From an uncultured Bacteroidota bacterium (GTDB lineage: Bacteria > Bacteroidota > Bacteroidia > Bacteroidales > WCHB1-69), in contig CADBQG010000024.1 of NCBI GenBank assembly GCA_902796805.1, forward strand, positions 1 through 63,278: DNA of 63,278 bases, written 5' to 3'. Under the pieces are notes generated by a model. It worked only from the letters and a program-made list of their open reading frames with translations. It made no database searches and was not told where the DNA came from. This document shows positions 34,006 to 42,062 of the stretch, piece by piece. A program made the translations under genes and the position numbers. Within the stretch, counting starts at the first letter, position 1, and each line of letters begins with the position of its first letter.

Positions 34006-34794
34006 TTATTTGTAAATTTTTGCACCATAAAGATGAGATGATACTGTGGTGTTTTTTTTTGCGAATAATTTGGAACTCAATGATTGATAGTCAACAGAAT
34101 ATGAGTTTAATGGTGATTCAAAAGGTGGATAACTACAACAGACTTTCTTTACTTTAACTCTTGTTTTATCTCTGCTTGTCGCTCGCGGACTGCCGCAGGA
34201 GTTGTCGGGTATAGTGTGATTCTCATAGACAAGTCCGCCCCAGCCTGATTTCAGTTCATCAGCCTTCTCCCTCACAAATGAGCCGTTGTTTTTCTTTTTA
34301 AGAAACACTGTCTTGGTGTTGATGTCGTGCAAGTGTATAATGCCGACATTCACAGCCTGGATGGCGGTTTTAATAAAATAAGTGTCGTTTAATGGACGGT
34401 GAGGCACGTCGGCGGTGCCGGAATGAGCAGAACAGTTTTTCTTGCAGTTTTTGTACCTTACGGTCAAGAACTTTTGAGCGAATGCATAATGATTGTTCAC
34501 GGTGTGAAGTGTAACTTGTACTGTGACTTCCGAGTTATAAAACATTTCGTCATACTTGTGGGTGATATTCACTCTTGAGGATGAAGTATATATTACTGTG
34601 TCGTTTCCATCTCCAAAATCTACTACATAATATGACGGAGTGTCGCCATTGGTTGAAGAGTGAATTGTGAAATAGTATCCTCCTCTGTTGTTGTGCAGGT
34701 AATTGAAATCCACTTCCGCGGCCAATCTGCCGGCATTTATGCGCTTTTCTGTGGTTGTTATAGTTCCATCTGGGGATGGGATGATTTTTTTCAT
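34006..34794 (-). CDS. Hypothetical protein with a PKD-like segment
   Basis: 262 residues, no signal peptide. Residues about 45-115 look like a PKD or Ig-like beta sandwich: YYVVDFGDGNDTVIYTSS followed by ITHKYDE. The second half has no recognised domain and includes cysteines at NCKKNC and VKKVCCSYPP. The last 70 residues read unlike a folded domain; an alternative frame in that region gives a plausible short ending, so a frameshift is possible. AT-rich. It has its own -7 element (34845-34852) and precedes the barrel gene. Function unknown. Confidence 0.6.
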   Translation of the reverse strand: MKKIIPSPDGTITTTEKRINAGRLAAEVDFNYLHNNRGGYYFTIHSSTNGDTPSYYVVDFGDGNDTVIYTSSSRVNITHKYDEMFYNSEVTVQVTLHTVNNHYAFAQKFLTVRYKNCKKNCSAHSGTADVPHRPLNDTYFIKTAIQAVNVGIIHLHDINTKTVFLKKKNNGSFVREKADELKSGWGGLVYENHTIPDNSCGSPRATSRDKTRVKVKKVCCSYPPFESPLNSYSVDYQSLSSKLFAKKNTTVSSHLYGAKIYK

Positions 34795-34844
34795 AAGCGG
34801 TATTGTTTTTGTTTGGAAAAATAATATCGTTTATTAAGACACTG

Positions 34845-34852
34845 CAAATATA
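34845..34852 (-). promoter_or_regulatory. -7 promoter element for the orphan pair 34794-33368
   Basis: Minus strand TATATTTG, perfect TAnnTTTG, 50 bases before the ATG at 34794. Confidence 0.55.
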
Positions 34853-34926
34853 TACATATTTCTTAAAAAAGCATTGTCCGCTGAAAAAAAATCTGCATAG
34901 TACTGCGGGCTCATAACTTTTTTTGT

Positions 34927-34934
34927 TATATTCG
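34927..34934 (+). promoter_or_regulatory. Possible -7 element for the 161-residue gene
   Basis: TATATTCG, one mismatch to TAnnTTTG, 23 bases before ATG 34958. Confidence 0.4.
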
Positions 34935-34957
34935 CGACTCAAACACAATGCTCGCAA

Positions 34958-35443
34958 ATGACTTTTAAAATGTTTCACAGTCAAAAAGTTACACAAAGGC
35001 TGCTTGTGAGCCTCATGTGGGTGTTTGCATTGTCTTTTTCCTTTGTCTTTGTTTGTGACACGGTTAGCGACGTGCAGTTTTATACAGTTGATGCGTGTGT
35101 TGCGGCCGATGTGGAGGTTGTCGAGTCGGATGACGAGGAGACTTTTGAGAGCGGCTTTGCCATGCCACATTTTGTTAATCAGTCATATAGTAAAATCCTT
35201 GCCTGCGGAATTGTCATTTCTGAATCTCCAGCGAAGGTCAGCGACCATTACCGCCGAGGACTTCTGCGGCGTGTGGGGCCGGACGGAAGCAGTGTGTGTC
35301 GCAAACTGAAATTGCAGAATATCAGTAACAATGGTGCGTGTTGTATAGTCAACATGCACCATTTTTGTTTTTTGAAGAATCATAATGAAACGAATGAAGA
35401 AATAGAAGTTATTAAAGAAAAATCAACTAACTTATGGATTTAA
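34958..35443 (+). CDS. Small membrane-anchored hypothetical protein before the Na/Pi cotransporter
   Basis: 161 residues (ATG 34958, or 34970 giving MFHSQ). One hydrophobic N-terminal segment, LLVSLMWVFALSFSFVFVC, could be a signal anchor. It is followed by an acidic patch (EVVESDDEETFE) and a cysteine-containing C-terminal part (GACCIVNMHHFCF). No family is recognised. The stop overlaps the start of the Na/Pi cotransporter by 10 bases, and a near-consensus -7 element precedes it, so it may be the first gene of that operon. It could be a leader-type coding region rather than a folded protein; confidence is moderate. Confidence 0.45.
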   Translation: MTFKMFHSQKVTQRLLVSLMWVFALSFSFVFVCDTVSDVQFYTVDACVAADVEVVESDDEETFESGFAMPHFVNQSYSKILACGIVISESPAKVSDHYRRGLLRRVGPDGSSVCRKLKLQNISNNGACCIVNMHHFCFLKNHNETNEEIEVIKEKSTNLWI

Positions 35444-37119
35444 CAAGTGTAATAGTAGCAATTTTGACACTCACCGCAGGTGTGGGGGTCTTTCTGGTGG
35501 CTTGCCAGATGATGAGCAACAACCTGGAGTCGGCCGGCAGCCGCAGGCTCAAGCAGCTTTTCGCCAAGACGGGGAGCAGCAAGTTGGTTGGCGTCGGCAT
35601 CGGTGCTGCCGGGACTGCGGCAATACAGAGCAGCAGTGCGGTAACGGTCATGGTAATCGGTTTTGTGAATGTGGGGATTATGACTCTCGCACAAGCCGCG
35701 ACAATAATTTATGGCGCCAACATAGGTACCACTATTACGGCACAGTTGGTGGCGCTCGGAATGTTCGGGAGCGGTGGAGTTTCAACAACGGTCATGTTCG
35801 CGGCCTTCGCCGGCATCGGCACCTTCATGTCGCTGTTTTCAAAAAAAGACAGGTGGAAGCAGACAGGCGGCATACTCACAGGGTTCGGCATGTTGTTCGT
35901 GGGCCTCGGCATGATGTCCTCGGCGATGGAGTGGTTTGCAGCCATGCCGGAGGTGAAAACGGTGATAGCCCGTGTGGGCAACCCGCTGCTCCTGGTGGCG
36001 GTGGGCGCCCTGCTGACTGCCGTCATCCAGTCCTCGTCGGCGATGACCTCCATAGTTATTGCGATGCTCGTTGCCGGGCTTGTGAATCTTGAACAGGGAA
36101 TATACCTGAGCATGGGCTCGAACATAGGCACTTGCGTCAGCGCAATCATAGCTGCCGTGGCGAGCGGCGCAAATGCAAAACGGACAGCACTTATGCATCT
36201 CTTGTTCAACGTTATGGGCGTAGTGTTGTTCCTTCTCATAGCACTCGTTCTGAACATCTCTTCAGGACATTCGGTCTCTTTCGGCACAATGTTCGGGGGA
36301 TGGTTCCCTAACGCACCAGCGGTTCAGCTCGCAATGTTCCATACATTCTTCAACGTTGGCACAACACTTGTCGCGCTGCCGCTTACCAACACTCTCGTCT
36401 CTGTAGTCTACCGCCTGATTCGCGACAACGGCGGGTCGGAGAAGGGTCCGCACCTCAAGTTCCTCGACTACTCGATGCTAAGCACGCCGGCTGTGGCGGT
36501 GCGCCAGCTAAAGGCCGAGGTGGAGAACATGGCCGCCATGGCAATCACAAATTTCCGCCGCTCGATAGGCATTGTGACAACCTTGGACTACACCGAGATA
36601 GATGATTTCAGGAAGACGGAGGACGAACTCAACTTCCTGAACAAGGAACTGCTGCGTTTCTCGGTGGCTCTTTCCGGGAAGAAGCTGAGTGCATACGACC
36701 AGCGGTACGTTACTTCTGCCATAAAGTCGGTGAGCGACCTTGAAAGGGTGGGCGACTATGCGGAAAACATCGTGGAGTATGCAGATTCACTCAAGGAGCA
36801 GGAGTCGGCATTCTCCAAGGATGCAGTGTCGGAAATCGGCGAAATGGCGCTGCTTGTCGACAAACTGTATGCCGAAGTCATGAAAGCTTATCACGATTCC
36901 GACAAAGGTGCGCTTCAAAAGGCCGAGGTTATAGAGGAAAAAATCGACAGATTTACTGAGACGATGGAGCAAAACCACATAAGTCGCCTCACCGCAGGCA
37001 CTTGCAGCCCTCTCGTCGGAGCCGAATACCTCTCCCTCGCGCAGAACTCGGAGCGCGTTGCCGACCATATAATAAATGTGGGGCATTCTGTACTTCAGTG
37101 GAGTGAGAATCGGGAGTAG
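35434..37119 (+). CDS. Na+/phosphate cotransporter with C-terminal PhoU-like domain
   Basis: 561 residues. Two inverted Na/Pi repeats each carry the QSSSA signature: IQSSSAVTVMVIGFVNVG near 64-81 and VIQSSSAMTSIVIAMLV near 198-214, inside about eight membrane segments. From about 345 a cytoplasmic PhoU-like helical domain follows (LERVGDYAENIVEYADSL, LAQNSERVADHIINVG). It imports phosphate using the sodium gradient. A small hypothetical gene overlaps its start by 10 bases. No separate -7 element is evident. Confidence 0.92.
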   Translation: MDLTSVIVAILTLTAGVGVFLVACQMMSNNLESAGSRRLKQLFAKTGSSKLVGVGIGAAGTAAIQSSSAVTVMVIGFVNVGIMTLAQAATIIYGANIGTTITAQLVALGMFGSGGVSTTVMFAAFAGIGTFMSLFSKKDRWKQTGGILTGFGMLFVGLGMMSSAMEWFAAMPEVKTVIARVGNPLLLVAVGALLTAVIQSSSAMTSIVIAMLVAGLVNLEQGIYLSMGSNIGTCVSAIIAAVASGANAKRTALMHLLFNVMGVVLFLLIALVLNISSGHSVSFGTMFGGWFPNAPAVQLAMFHTFFNVGTTLVALPLTNTLVSVVYRLIRDNGGSEKGPHLKFLDYSMLSTPAVAVRQLKAEVENMAAMAITNFRRSIGIVTTLDYTEIDDFRKTEDELNFLNKELLRFSVALSGKKLSAYDQRYVTSAIKSVSDLERVGDYAENIVEYADSLKEQESAFSKDAVSEIGEMALLVDKLYAEVMKAYHDSDKGALQKAEVIEEKIDRFTETMEQNHISRLTAGTCSPLVGAEYLSLAQNSERVADHIINVGHSVLQWSENRE

Positions 37120-37236
37120 CAGACTTGTATTTTGCGGAATCATACCATGGAGACTCTGGAACAAGATTTTTCCGGGTGTTTTCATTTGTTTGGACAGGTA
37201 TGTTGGTGCGAGTTCTGTGCTGTTGAAAAAAAAACA

Positions 37237-37244
37237 TAAATTTG
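37237..37244 (+). promoter_or_regulatory. -7 promoter element for ddh
   Basis: TAAATTTG, perfect TAnnTTTG, 20 bases before ATG 37265. Confidence 0.6.
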
Positions 37245-37264
37245 CAGCCTCAAAATGTGGCAAA

Positions 37265-38122
37265 ATGATAAAGTTAGCGATTCTTGGTTACGGAAACATT
37301 GGGAAAGCCGTGGAACAGGCAGTGAAATCATCTGACGACATGATTCTGTCCGGCATATTCCATCATAACGACAATATTGAAAATCTTGACGCCGATGTTG
37401 TGGCGTTGTGCACGCCCACGCGCGAGGTGCCTGCGTTCGCCGAAAAGATTGCAAGGCAAGGTGTCTGCACTGTTGACAGTTTCGACATACATGGCCGGAT
37501 CTATGACCTTAAAAAAGCTCTGGCTCCGGTTGCTGCGGCAAGTTCATCGGTGAGTGTCATAGCGGCGGGCTGGGATCCGGGCTCCGACTCTGTTGTGCGG
37601 GCGCTTCTTCTTGCCGCCGCCCCGAAAGGCGTTACTTACACCAACTTCGGGCCGGGCAGGAGCATGGGGCACACCGTTGCCGCGAAGTCTGTGGCCGGCG
37701 TTAAAGACGCGCTGTCTATGACAATTCCGCTCGGCACAGGAATACACCGCAGGATGGTTTATGTTGAATTGGAGGCGGGAGCCGAATTCCAAGAGGTGGA
37801 GAAGAGAATCCTTTGCGACGACTATTTCGCTCATGATGAGACTCACGTGTTGCAGGTTCCTTCTGTCGAGGCTTTGAACAATGTGGCCCACGGGGTGAAC
37901 ATGGTGCGCTCCGGGGTGAGCGGTACAACCCACAACCAAAGGTTCGAGTTCAATATGCAGATCGACAACCCCGCGCTGACGGGCCAGGTGCTCGTCTCGT
38001 GCGCCCGTGCGGCCGTCAGGCTGCGCGGCGAGGGCAGGTTCGGCTGTTATACTATGATTGAAATTCCGCCAATATACATGCTCCCCGGCGACGAGGAGCG
38101 TCTTATCCGCACATTAGTTTGA
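37265..38122 (+). CDS. ddh: meso-Diaminopimelate D-dehydrogenase
   Basis: 285 residues. The NADP-binding Rossmann motif is LAILGYGNIGKAVEQAV (4-20). DAPDH-specific blocks follow: DVVALCTPTREVP, DSFDIH, AAGWDPGSDSVVRAL and TNFGPGRSMGHT, plus the substrate-site region GVSGTTHNQRFEFN. It makes meso-DAP directly from tetrahydrodipicolinate and ammonia, for lysine and peptidoglycan. The longer frame from 37076 overlaps the cotransporter and lacks homology, and a -7 element sits just upstream of ATG 37265. It converges with the DPP IV gene; the two stop codons share the palindrome TGATCA (38120-38125). Confidence 0.93.
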   Translation: MIKLAILGYGNIGKAVEQAVKSSDDMILSGIFHHNDNIENLDADVVALCTPTREVPAFAEKIARQGVCTVDSFDIHGRIYDLKKALAPVAAASSSVSVIAAGWDPGSDSVVRALLLAAAPKGVTYTNFGPGRSMGHTVAAKSVAGVKDALSMTIPLGTGIHRRMVYVELEAGAEFQEVEKRILCDDYFAHDETHVLQVPSVEALNNVAHGVNMVRSGVSGTTHNQRFEFNMQIDNPALTGQVLVSCARAAVRLRGEGRFGCYTMIEIPPIYMLPGDEERLIRTLV

Positions 38123-40303
38123 TCACAGGTTTTCGCGTATGTACTTGGCAAGCTTGTTGTATAGGTACGTGCGTGTGTTCCCTCCCATTATGAAGTGGTT
38201 CTTGTTGGGGAAGAAGAACTGGTCGTAGTCGACTCCGCTCTGGTTCAAGGCGTTGACGAGTTCCATCGCGTTCTGGAAATGTACGTTGTCGTCGGCGGTT
38301 CCGTGGATTATCAGGTATTTGCCTTTCATGTCCTTTGCATAGGTTGTGGGGGAGTTCAAGTCGTAGCCGTCGGGGTTCTCCTGCGGGGTGCGCATGAAAC
38401 GCTCGGTGTAGATGTTGTCGTAGTAGCGCCAGTTTGTAACCGGAGCCACTGACACGGCCATCTTGAAGGCGTCGTCGCCGCGGAACATCGAGAGCGCCGA
38501 CAGGTACCCGCCGAAACTCCAGCCCCAGATGCCTATCCGGTTGCCGTCAACGTAGGGCAGAGTTTTCAGCCAGTTGGCAGCAGCGATCTGATCCATGGCC
38601 TCGTACTTGCCCATCTGCTGGTAGATCACCTTCTTGAAGGCGTCGCCGCGCGTGGCCGTGCCGCGCCCGTCGAAGCACACGCTTATGTACCCCTGCTGGG
38701 CGAGCATCTGGTAGAACGCCAGGTCCTGTGCGCCGCTGTAGGCGTTCATCACCTGCTGCGAGCCGGGGCCTCCGTAGCAGTTCATCATCACCGGGTAGCG
38801 CTTGCCGGGGTCAAAATCTGCGGGCTTCATAATCCACCCGTACAGCGTAACTCCGTCGGGTGTGGTGAAACTGATGATCTCGCGCTTCACGAAACCGTAT
38901 GAGTCCATGGTGTTCTGCACCGCCTTGTTGTCGTTGAGGACGCGCAGTTCCTTGCCGGTCCTGTCGTTGATCGTGTATTTTGGGAGCGTGTTGAGACTCG
39001 AGTATTGCAGGCGGAAGTAGTTTCCGTTGGGACAGAAAAGGGTGCCCGCCCAGCCGTCTCCGGCAGTGAGGATCTGCTTTTTCTTTCCGTCGAAGTTTAT
39101 GACGTACAGGTCCCGGTTCAGCACGCCCGACTCGTTTGAGAGGTAGTATATCTGCTTTTTCGCCTCGTTGATGTGTTGGATTTCATTCACCTCCCAGTCG
39201 CCGCTTGTGATCTGCTTGATGTCGCCGCCGAATGTCACCTTGTAGATGTGGTTGAAGCCGTCCCTCTCAGAGGTTACAATCATGGAGTTGTTGTCTTTCA
39301 GGAAATAATAGTTGTCGGTAACGTCTAACCACCTGTCGTTCACGTCGGTGTAGACTATGTCCTGGGCGCCGGTCTCGGTGTTGTATCTGATGAAGTCGAG
39401 GCGGTTCTGGTGGCGGTTGAGCTTCAGCACGATTGCGTCGCGGCTGTTGGGCAGCCAGTAAACGCGCGGGAAGTAGCAGTTCGAGTTGTCGCCGAGGTCA
39501 ATCCTGGTGCTTGTCCCTTTTCCTATATCGTATATGTAAACGTCAACTAAGGAGTTGTCCTCTCCGGCTTTGGGGTATTTGTATTTGAAGTCCACAGGGT
39601 AGAGTTCTCCGTATAGGGGCATTGTGAATTCCTTGACCCTGCTCTCGTCGAAGCGCAGATAGGCTATCTTGGAGCCGTCGGGCGACCATGATGCGGCTTG
39701 CGACATGCTGAGTTCCTCCTCGTACACCCAGTCGGCGAAACCGTTCAAAATGTGGTTCGGTTTCCCGTCGGAAGTAATCCTGGTCACCTTTCCTGTGGCG
39801 AGATCCTGGTAGTAAAGGTCGCATTCGCGGGCGAACACCACCTTGCCGCCGTCTTTCGAGAGTTCCGCGAAGCGTAGCATGTGCGACGTGTCGGACACCG
39901 CGGCAAGTGTCTTCTTTTCCGTGTCATATACGTAGTAGTGCGCCAGCGACGACCGGCGGTAGATGCTCTCCATGTCGAAGGCGAGCATTATCTTTTTCTC
40001 GTCGTCGGAAAAAGCGTATTCGCTGATTGCTCCCACGCTGAGGCGGCCTCCGCTCGCGGCGTCGAGGTCGTCATGGGGCAGTATTATCCCTGAGACTGAG
40101 CCGTCGCTGAAGTTGTGGCGCTCTATGCCTGCCCTTTTCAAGACGGTGAACTCGTCGCTCCTCGGCATTGAGGTGTACCCAGCAACGCCCCGAGGGTAAA
40201 ACGAGAACCTGTCCCAGATCTCCTCCACTGTTATCTGCTTCTGTGCGAACGTGCAAAAAATTGAAAACAAAAGAGTTGTGAATGTCAATATGTGTTTTTT
40301 CAT
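38123..40303 (-). CDS. Dipeptidyl-peptidase IV-type serine peptidase (S9B)
   Basis: 726 residues. Signal peptide ending near FCTFAQ, an N-terminal eight-bladed beta-propeller (to about 470) with WVYEEELSMSQAASWSPDGS (the EE pair binds the peptide amino group), then the alpha/beta-hydrolase domain. The catalytic triad is visible: Ser in GWSFGGYLS, Asp in HGTADDNVHF, His in NKNHFIMGG. It removes X-Pro or X-Ala dipeptides from peptides in the periplasm, supporting amino-acid fermentation. ATG 40303 was chosen because the signal peptide follows it; a near-consensus -7 element lies at 40322-40329. Confidence 0.95.
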   Translation of the reverse strand: MKKHILTFTTLLFSIFCTFAQKQITVEEIWDRFSFYPRGVAGYTSMPRSDEFTVLKRAGIERHNFSDGSVSGIILPHDDLDAASGGRLSVGAISEYAFSDDEKKIMLAFDMESIYRRSSLAHYYVYDTEKKTLAAVSDTSHMLRFAELSKDGGKVVFARECDLYYQDLATGKVTRITSDGKPNHILNGFADWVYEEELSMSQAASWSPDGSKIAYLRFDESRVKEFTMPLYGELYPVDFKYKYPKAGEDNSLVDVYIYDIGKGTSTRIDLGDNSNCYFPRVYWLPNSRDAIVLKLNRHQNRLDFIRYNTETGAQDIVYTDVNDRWLDVTDNYYFLKDNNSMIVTSERDGFNHIYKVTFGGDIKQITSGDWEVNEIQHINEAKKQIYYLSNESGVLNRDLYVINFDGKKKQILTAGDGWAGTLFCPNGNYFRLQYSSLNTLPKYTINDRTGKELRVLNDNKAVQNTMDSYGFVKREIISFTTPDGVTLYGWIMKPADFDPGKRYPVMMNCYGGPGSQQVMNAYSGAQDLAFYQMLAQQGYISVCFDGRGTATRGDAFKKVIYQQMGKYEAMDQIAAANWLKTLPYVDGNRIGIWGWSFGGYLSALSMFRGDDAFKMAVSVAPVTNWRYYDNIYTERFMRTPQENPDGYDLNSPTTYAKDMKGKYLIIHGTADDNVHFQNAMELVNALNQSGVDYDQFFFPNKNHFIMGGNTRTYLYNKLAKYIRENL

Positions 40304-40321
40304 ATCTTGGGTTTTAGTTTG

Positions 40322-40329
40322 CGAAGATA
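40322..40329 (-). promoter_or_regulatory. Possible -7 element for the DPP IV gene
   Basis: Minus strand TATCTTCG, one mismatch to TAnnTTTG, about 20 bases before the ATG. Confidence 0.5.
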
Positions 40330-40431
40330 AGAAATTTATTTTCTGCTGACCATGAAAACAGACATTCGGGTCGAAGATTAAAAATATTTCATACAATTAA
40401 CAATGTATTAAATAAATTTTATATCTTTGCG

Positions 40432-40439
40432 GTTGAAAA
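40432..40439 (+). promoter_or_regulatory. -7 promoter element for comM/yifB
   Basis: TATCTTTG, perfect TAnnTTTG, 15 bases before ATG 40455. Confidence 0.6.
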
Positions 40440-40454
40440 CAAAAAAGAAGAATC

Positions 40455-41996
40455 ATGTTGATAAGAACAAACAATTGTGCATTGATGGGCGTGTCGGCGG
40501 TGCCCGTGGCTGTGGAGGTGAGCGTCGACAACGGTATCGGCTTCCACTTGGTGGGTCTGCCTGACAGCGCCGTGAAGGAGAGCCAGCAGCGCATCGAGAC
40601 CGCGCTGAAGATTTACGGTTACAAGATTCCGGGGAGGAAGGTGGTGGTGAACATGGCGCCCGCCGACATCCGCAAGGAGGGCTCGGCCTACGACCTCACG
40701 TTAGCCATAGCGATACTTGCCGCCTCCGAGCAGATTGCGGGCGGCGAGTCGCTTGACGACTACTACATAATAGGCGAGCTGTCGCTTGACGGCACGCTCC
40801 AGCCTATACGCGGTGCGCTGCCCATCGCGCTCGAGGCCCGCAAGAACGGGAAGAAAGGCGTGATACTGCCTGCGCAGAACGCCCGCGAAGCCGCGATTAT
40901 GGACGGGGTCGCCGTTTACGGTGTGTCGAACATAAAGCAGGTGATCGACTTCTTTGACAAGGACATCCCCATTGAGCCCACGAGTATCGATGTCACCAAC
41001 GAATTCAGCGACGGCCTCAGGTCATACGAGTACGACTTCTCGGATGTCAAGGGGCAGGGCAACATCAAGAGGGCCATGGAGATTGCGGCTGCCGGCGGCC
41101 ACAACGTGATACTCATCGGCCCTCCGGGCTCTGGGAAGACGATGCTGGCCAAGCGGTTGCCTTCAATACTGCCGCCGCTCTGTCTGGAGGAGGCTCTGGA
41201 GACCACCAAGATACATTCCGTTGCTGGCAAGATGAGCCGCTACAAGTCGATTGTCTCTACGCGCCCGTTCCGCGCCCCGCACCACACCATCAGCGACGTG
41301 GCTCTCGTCGGCGGCGGCTCGCACCCGCAGCCCGGCGAAATCTCTCTTGCACACAATGGGGTGCTGTTCCTCGACGAACTGCCTGAATTCAAACGTCAAG
41401 TACTCGAGGTCATGCGTCAGCCCCTCGAGGAGAGGTGCGTCACCATCTCGCGCTCGAAATATACGGTGGATTTCCCCTCGTCGTTCATGTTCATAGCCGC
41501 GATGAACCCCTGTCCATGCGGAAACTACAATCACCCTTCCATACAATGTACTTGCAAGACTTTTGAAATACAGCACTATATGAGCAAGGTGTCGGGTCCG
41601 CTGATGGACCGTATCGACCTTCATGTTGAGGTGGTGCCCGTCAGCCACGAGGAACTCGCGTCGGAAGTGCCGTCCGAGAGAAGCGCCGACATCAGGGGCA
41701 GGGTGGTGTCAGCGCGGGAGATACAGAAAAAACGGTTCCAAGGCCATGAAAAGCTGTTCTGCAACGCGCAGATGAGCAGTCGAATGGTGAGGGAGTTCTG
41801 CAAGATTGACGAGAATTGCAACAGTATCCTGAAAAACGCCATGGACAGGCTCGGCCTCTCCGCCCGCGCCTACGACCGCATCCTGAAGGTGTCACGTACC
41901 ATAGCCGACCTCGAAGGCAGCCCGGACATCGAAATCGGTCATCTGTCGGAGGCCATAAACTTCCGCAGCCTCGACCGCGACAGTTGGGGAAGGTAG
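40455..41996 (+). CDS. comM: YifB/ComM family Mg-chelatase-like AAA+ ATPase
   Basis: 513 residues. N-terminal Lon-protease-like S5 fold (VDNGIGFHLVGLPDSAVKES), Walker A GPPGSGKTMLAKRL, Walker B GVLFLDELPEF, the zinc-like loop NPCPCGNY followed by CTC, and the C-terminal Mg_chelatase domain with RILKVSRTIADLEG. In naturally competent bacteria ComM is a helicase that promotes branch migration during transformation; in other bacteria it may serve general recombination. Symbol by family only. Confidence 0.93.
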   Translation: MLIRTNNCALMGVSAVPVAVEVSVDNGIGFHLVGLPDSAVKESQQRIETALKIYGYKIPGRKVVVNMAPADIRKEGSAYDLTLAIAILAASEQIAGGESLDDYYIIGELSLDGTLQPIRGALPIALEARKNGKKGVILPAQNAREAAIMDGVAVYGVSNIKQVIDFFDKDIPIEPTSIDVTNEFSDGLRSYEYDFSDVKGQGNIKRAMEIAAAGGHNVILIGPPGSGKTMLAKRLPSILPPLCLEEALETTKIHSVAGKMSRYKSIVSTRPFRAPHHTISDVALVGGGSHPQPGEISLAHNGVLFLDELPEFKRQVLEVMRQPLEERCVTISRSKYTVDFPSSFMFIAAMNPCPCGNYNHPSIQCTCKTFEIQHYMSKVSGPLMDRIDLHVEVVPVSHEELASEVPSERSADIRGRVVSAREIQKKRFQGHEKLFCNAQMSSRMVREFCKIDENCNSILKNAMDRLGLSARAYDRILKVSRTIADLEGSPDIEIGHLSEAINFRSLDRDSWGR

Positions 41997-42015
41997 TCCG
42001 TTAACTTTTTTTTGC

Positions 42016-42023
42016 TACCTTTG
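42016..42023 (+). promoter_or_regulatory. -7 promoter element for the TonB-dependent receptor
   Basis: TACCTTTG, perfect TAnnTTTG, 39 bases before ATG 42063. Confidence 0.6.
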
Positions 42024-42062
42024 CAGCCGCAATTTTCACTGATTAACAACAAGCTGAAACGT

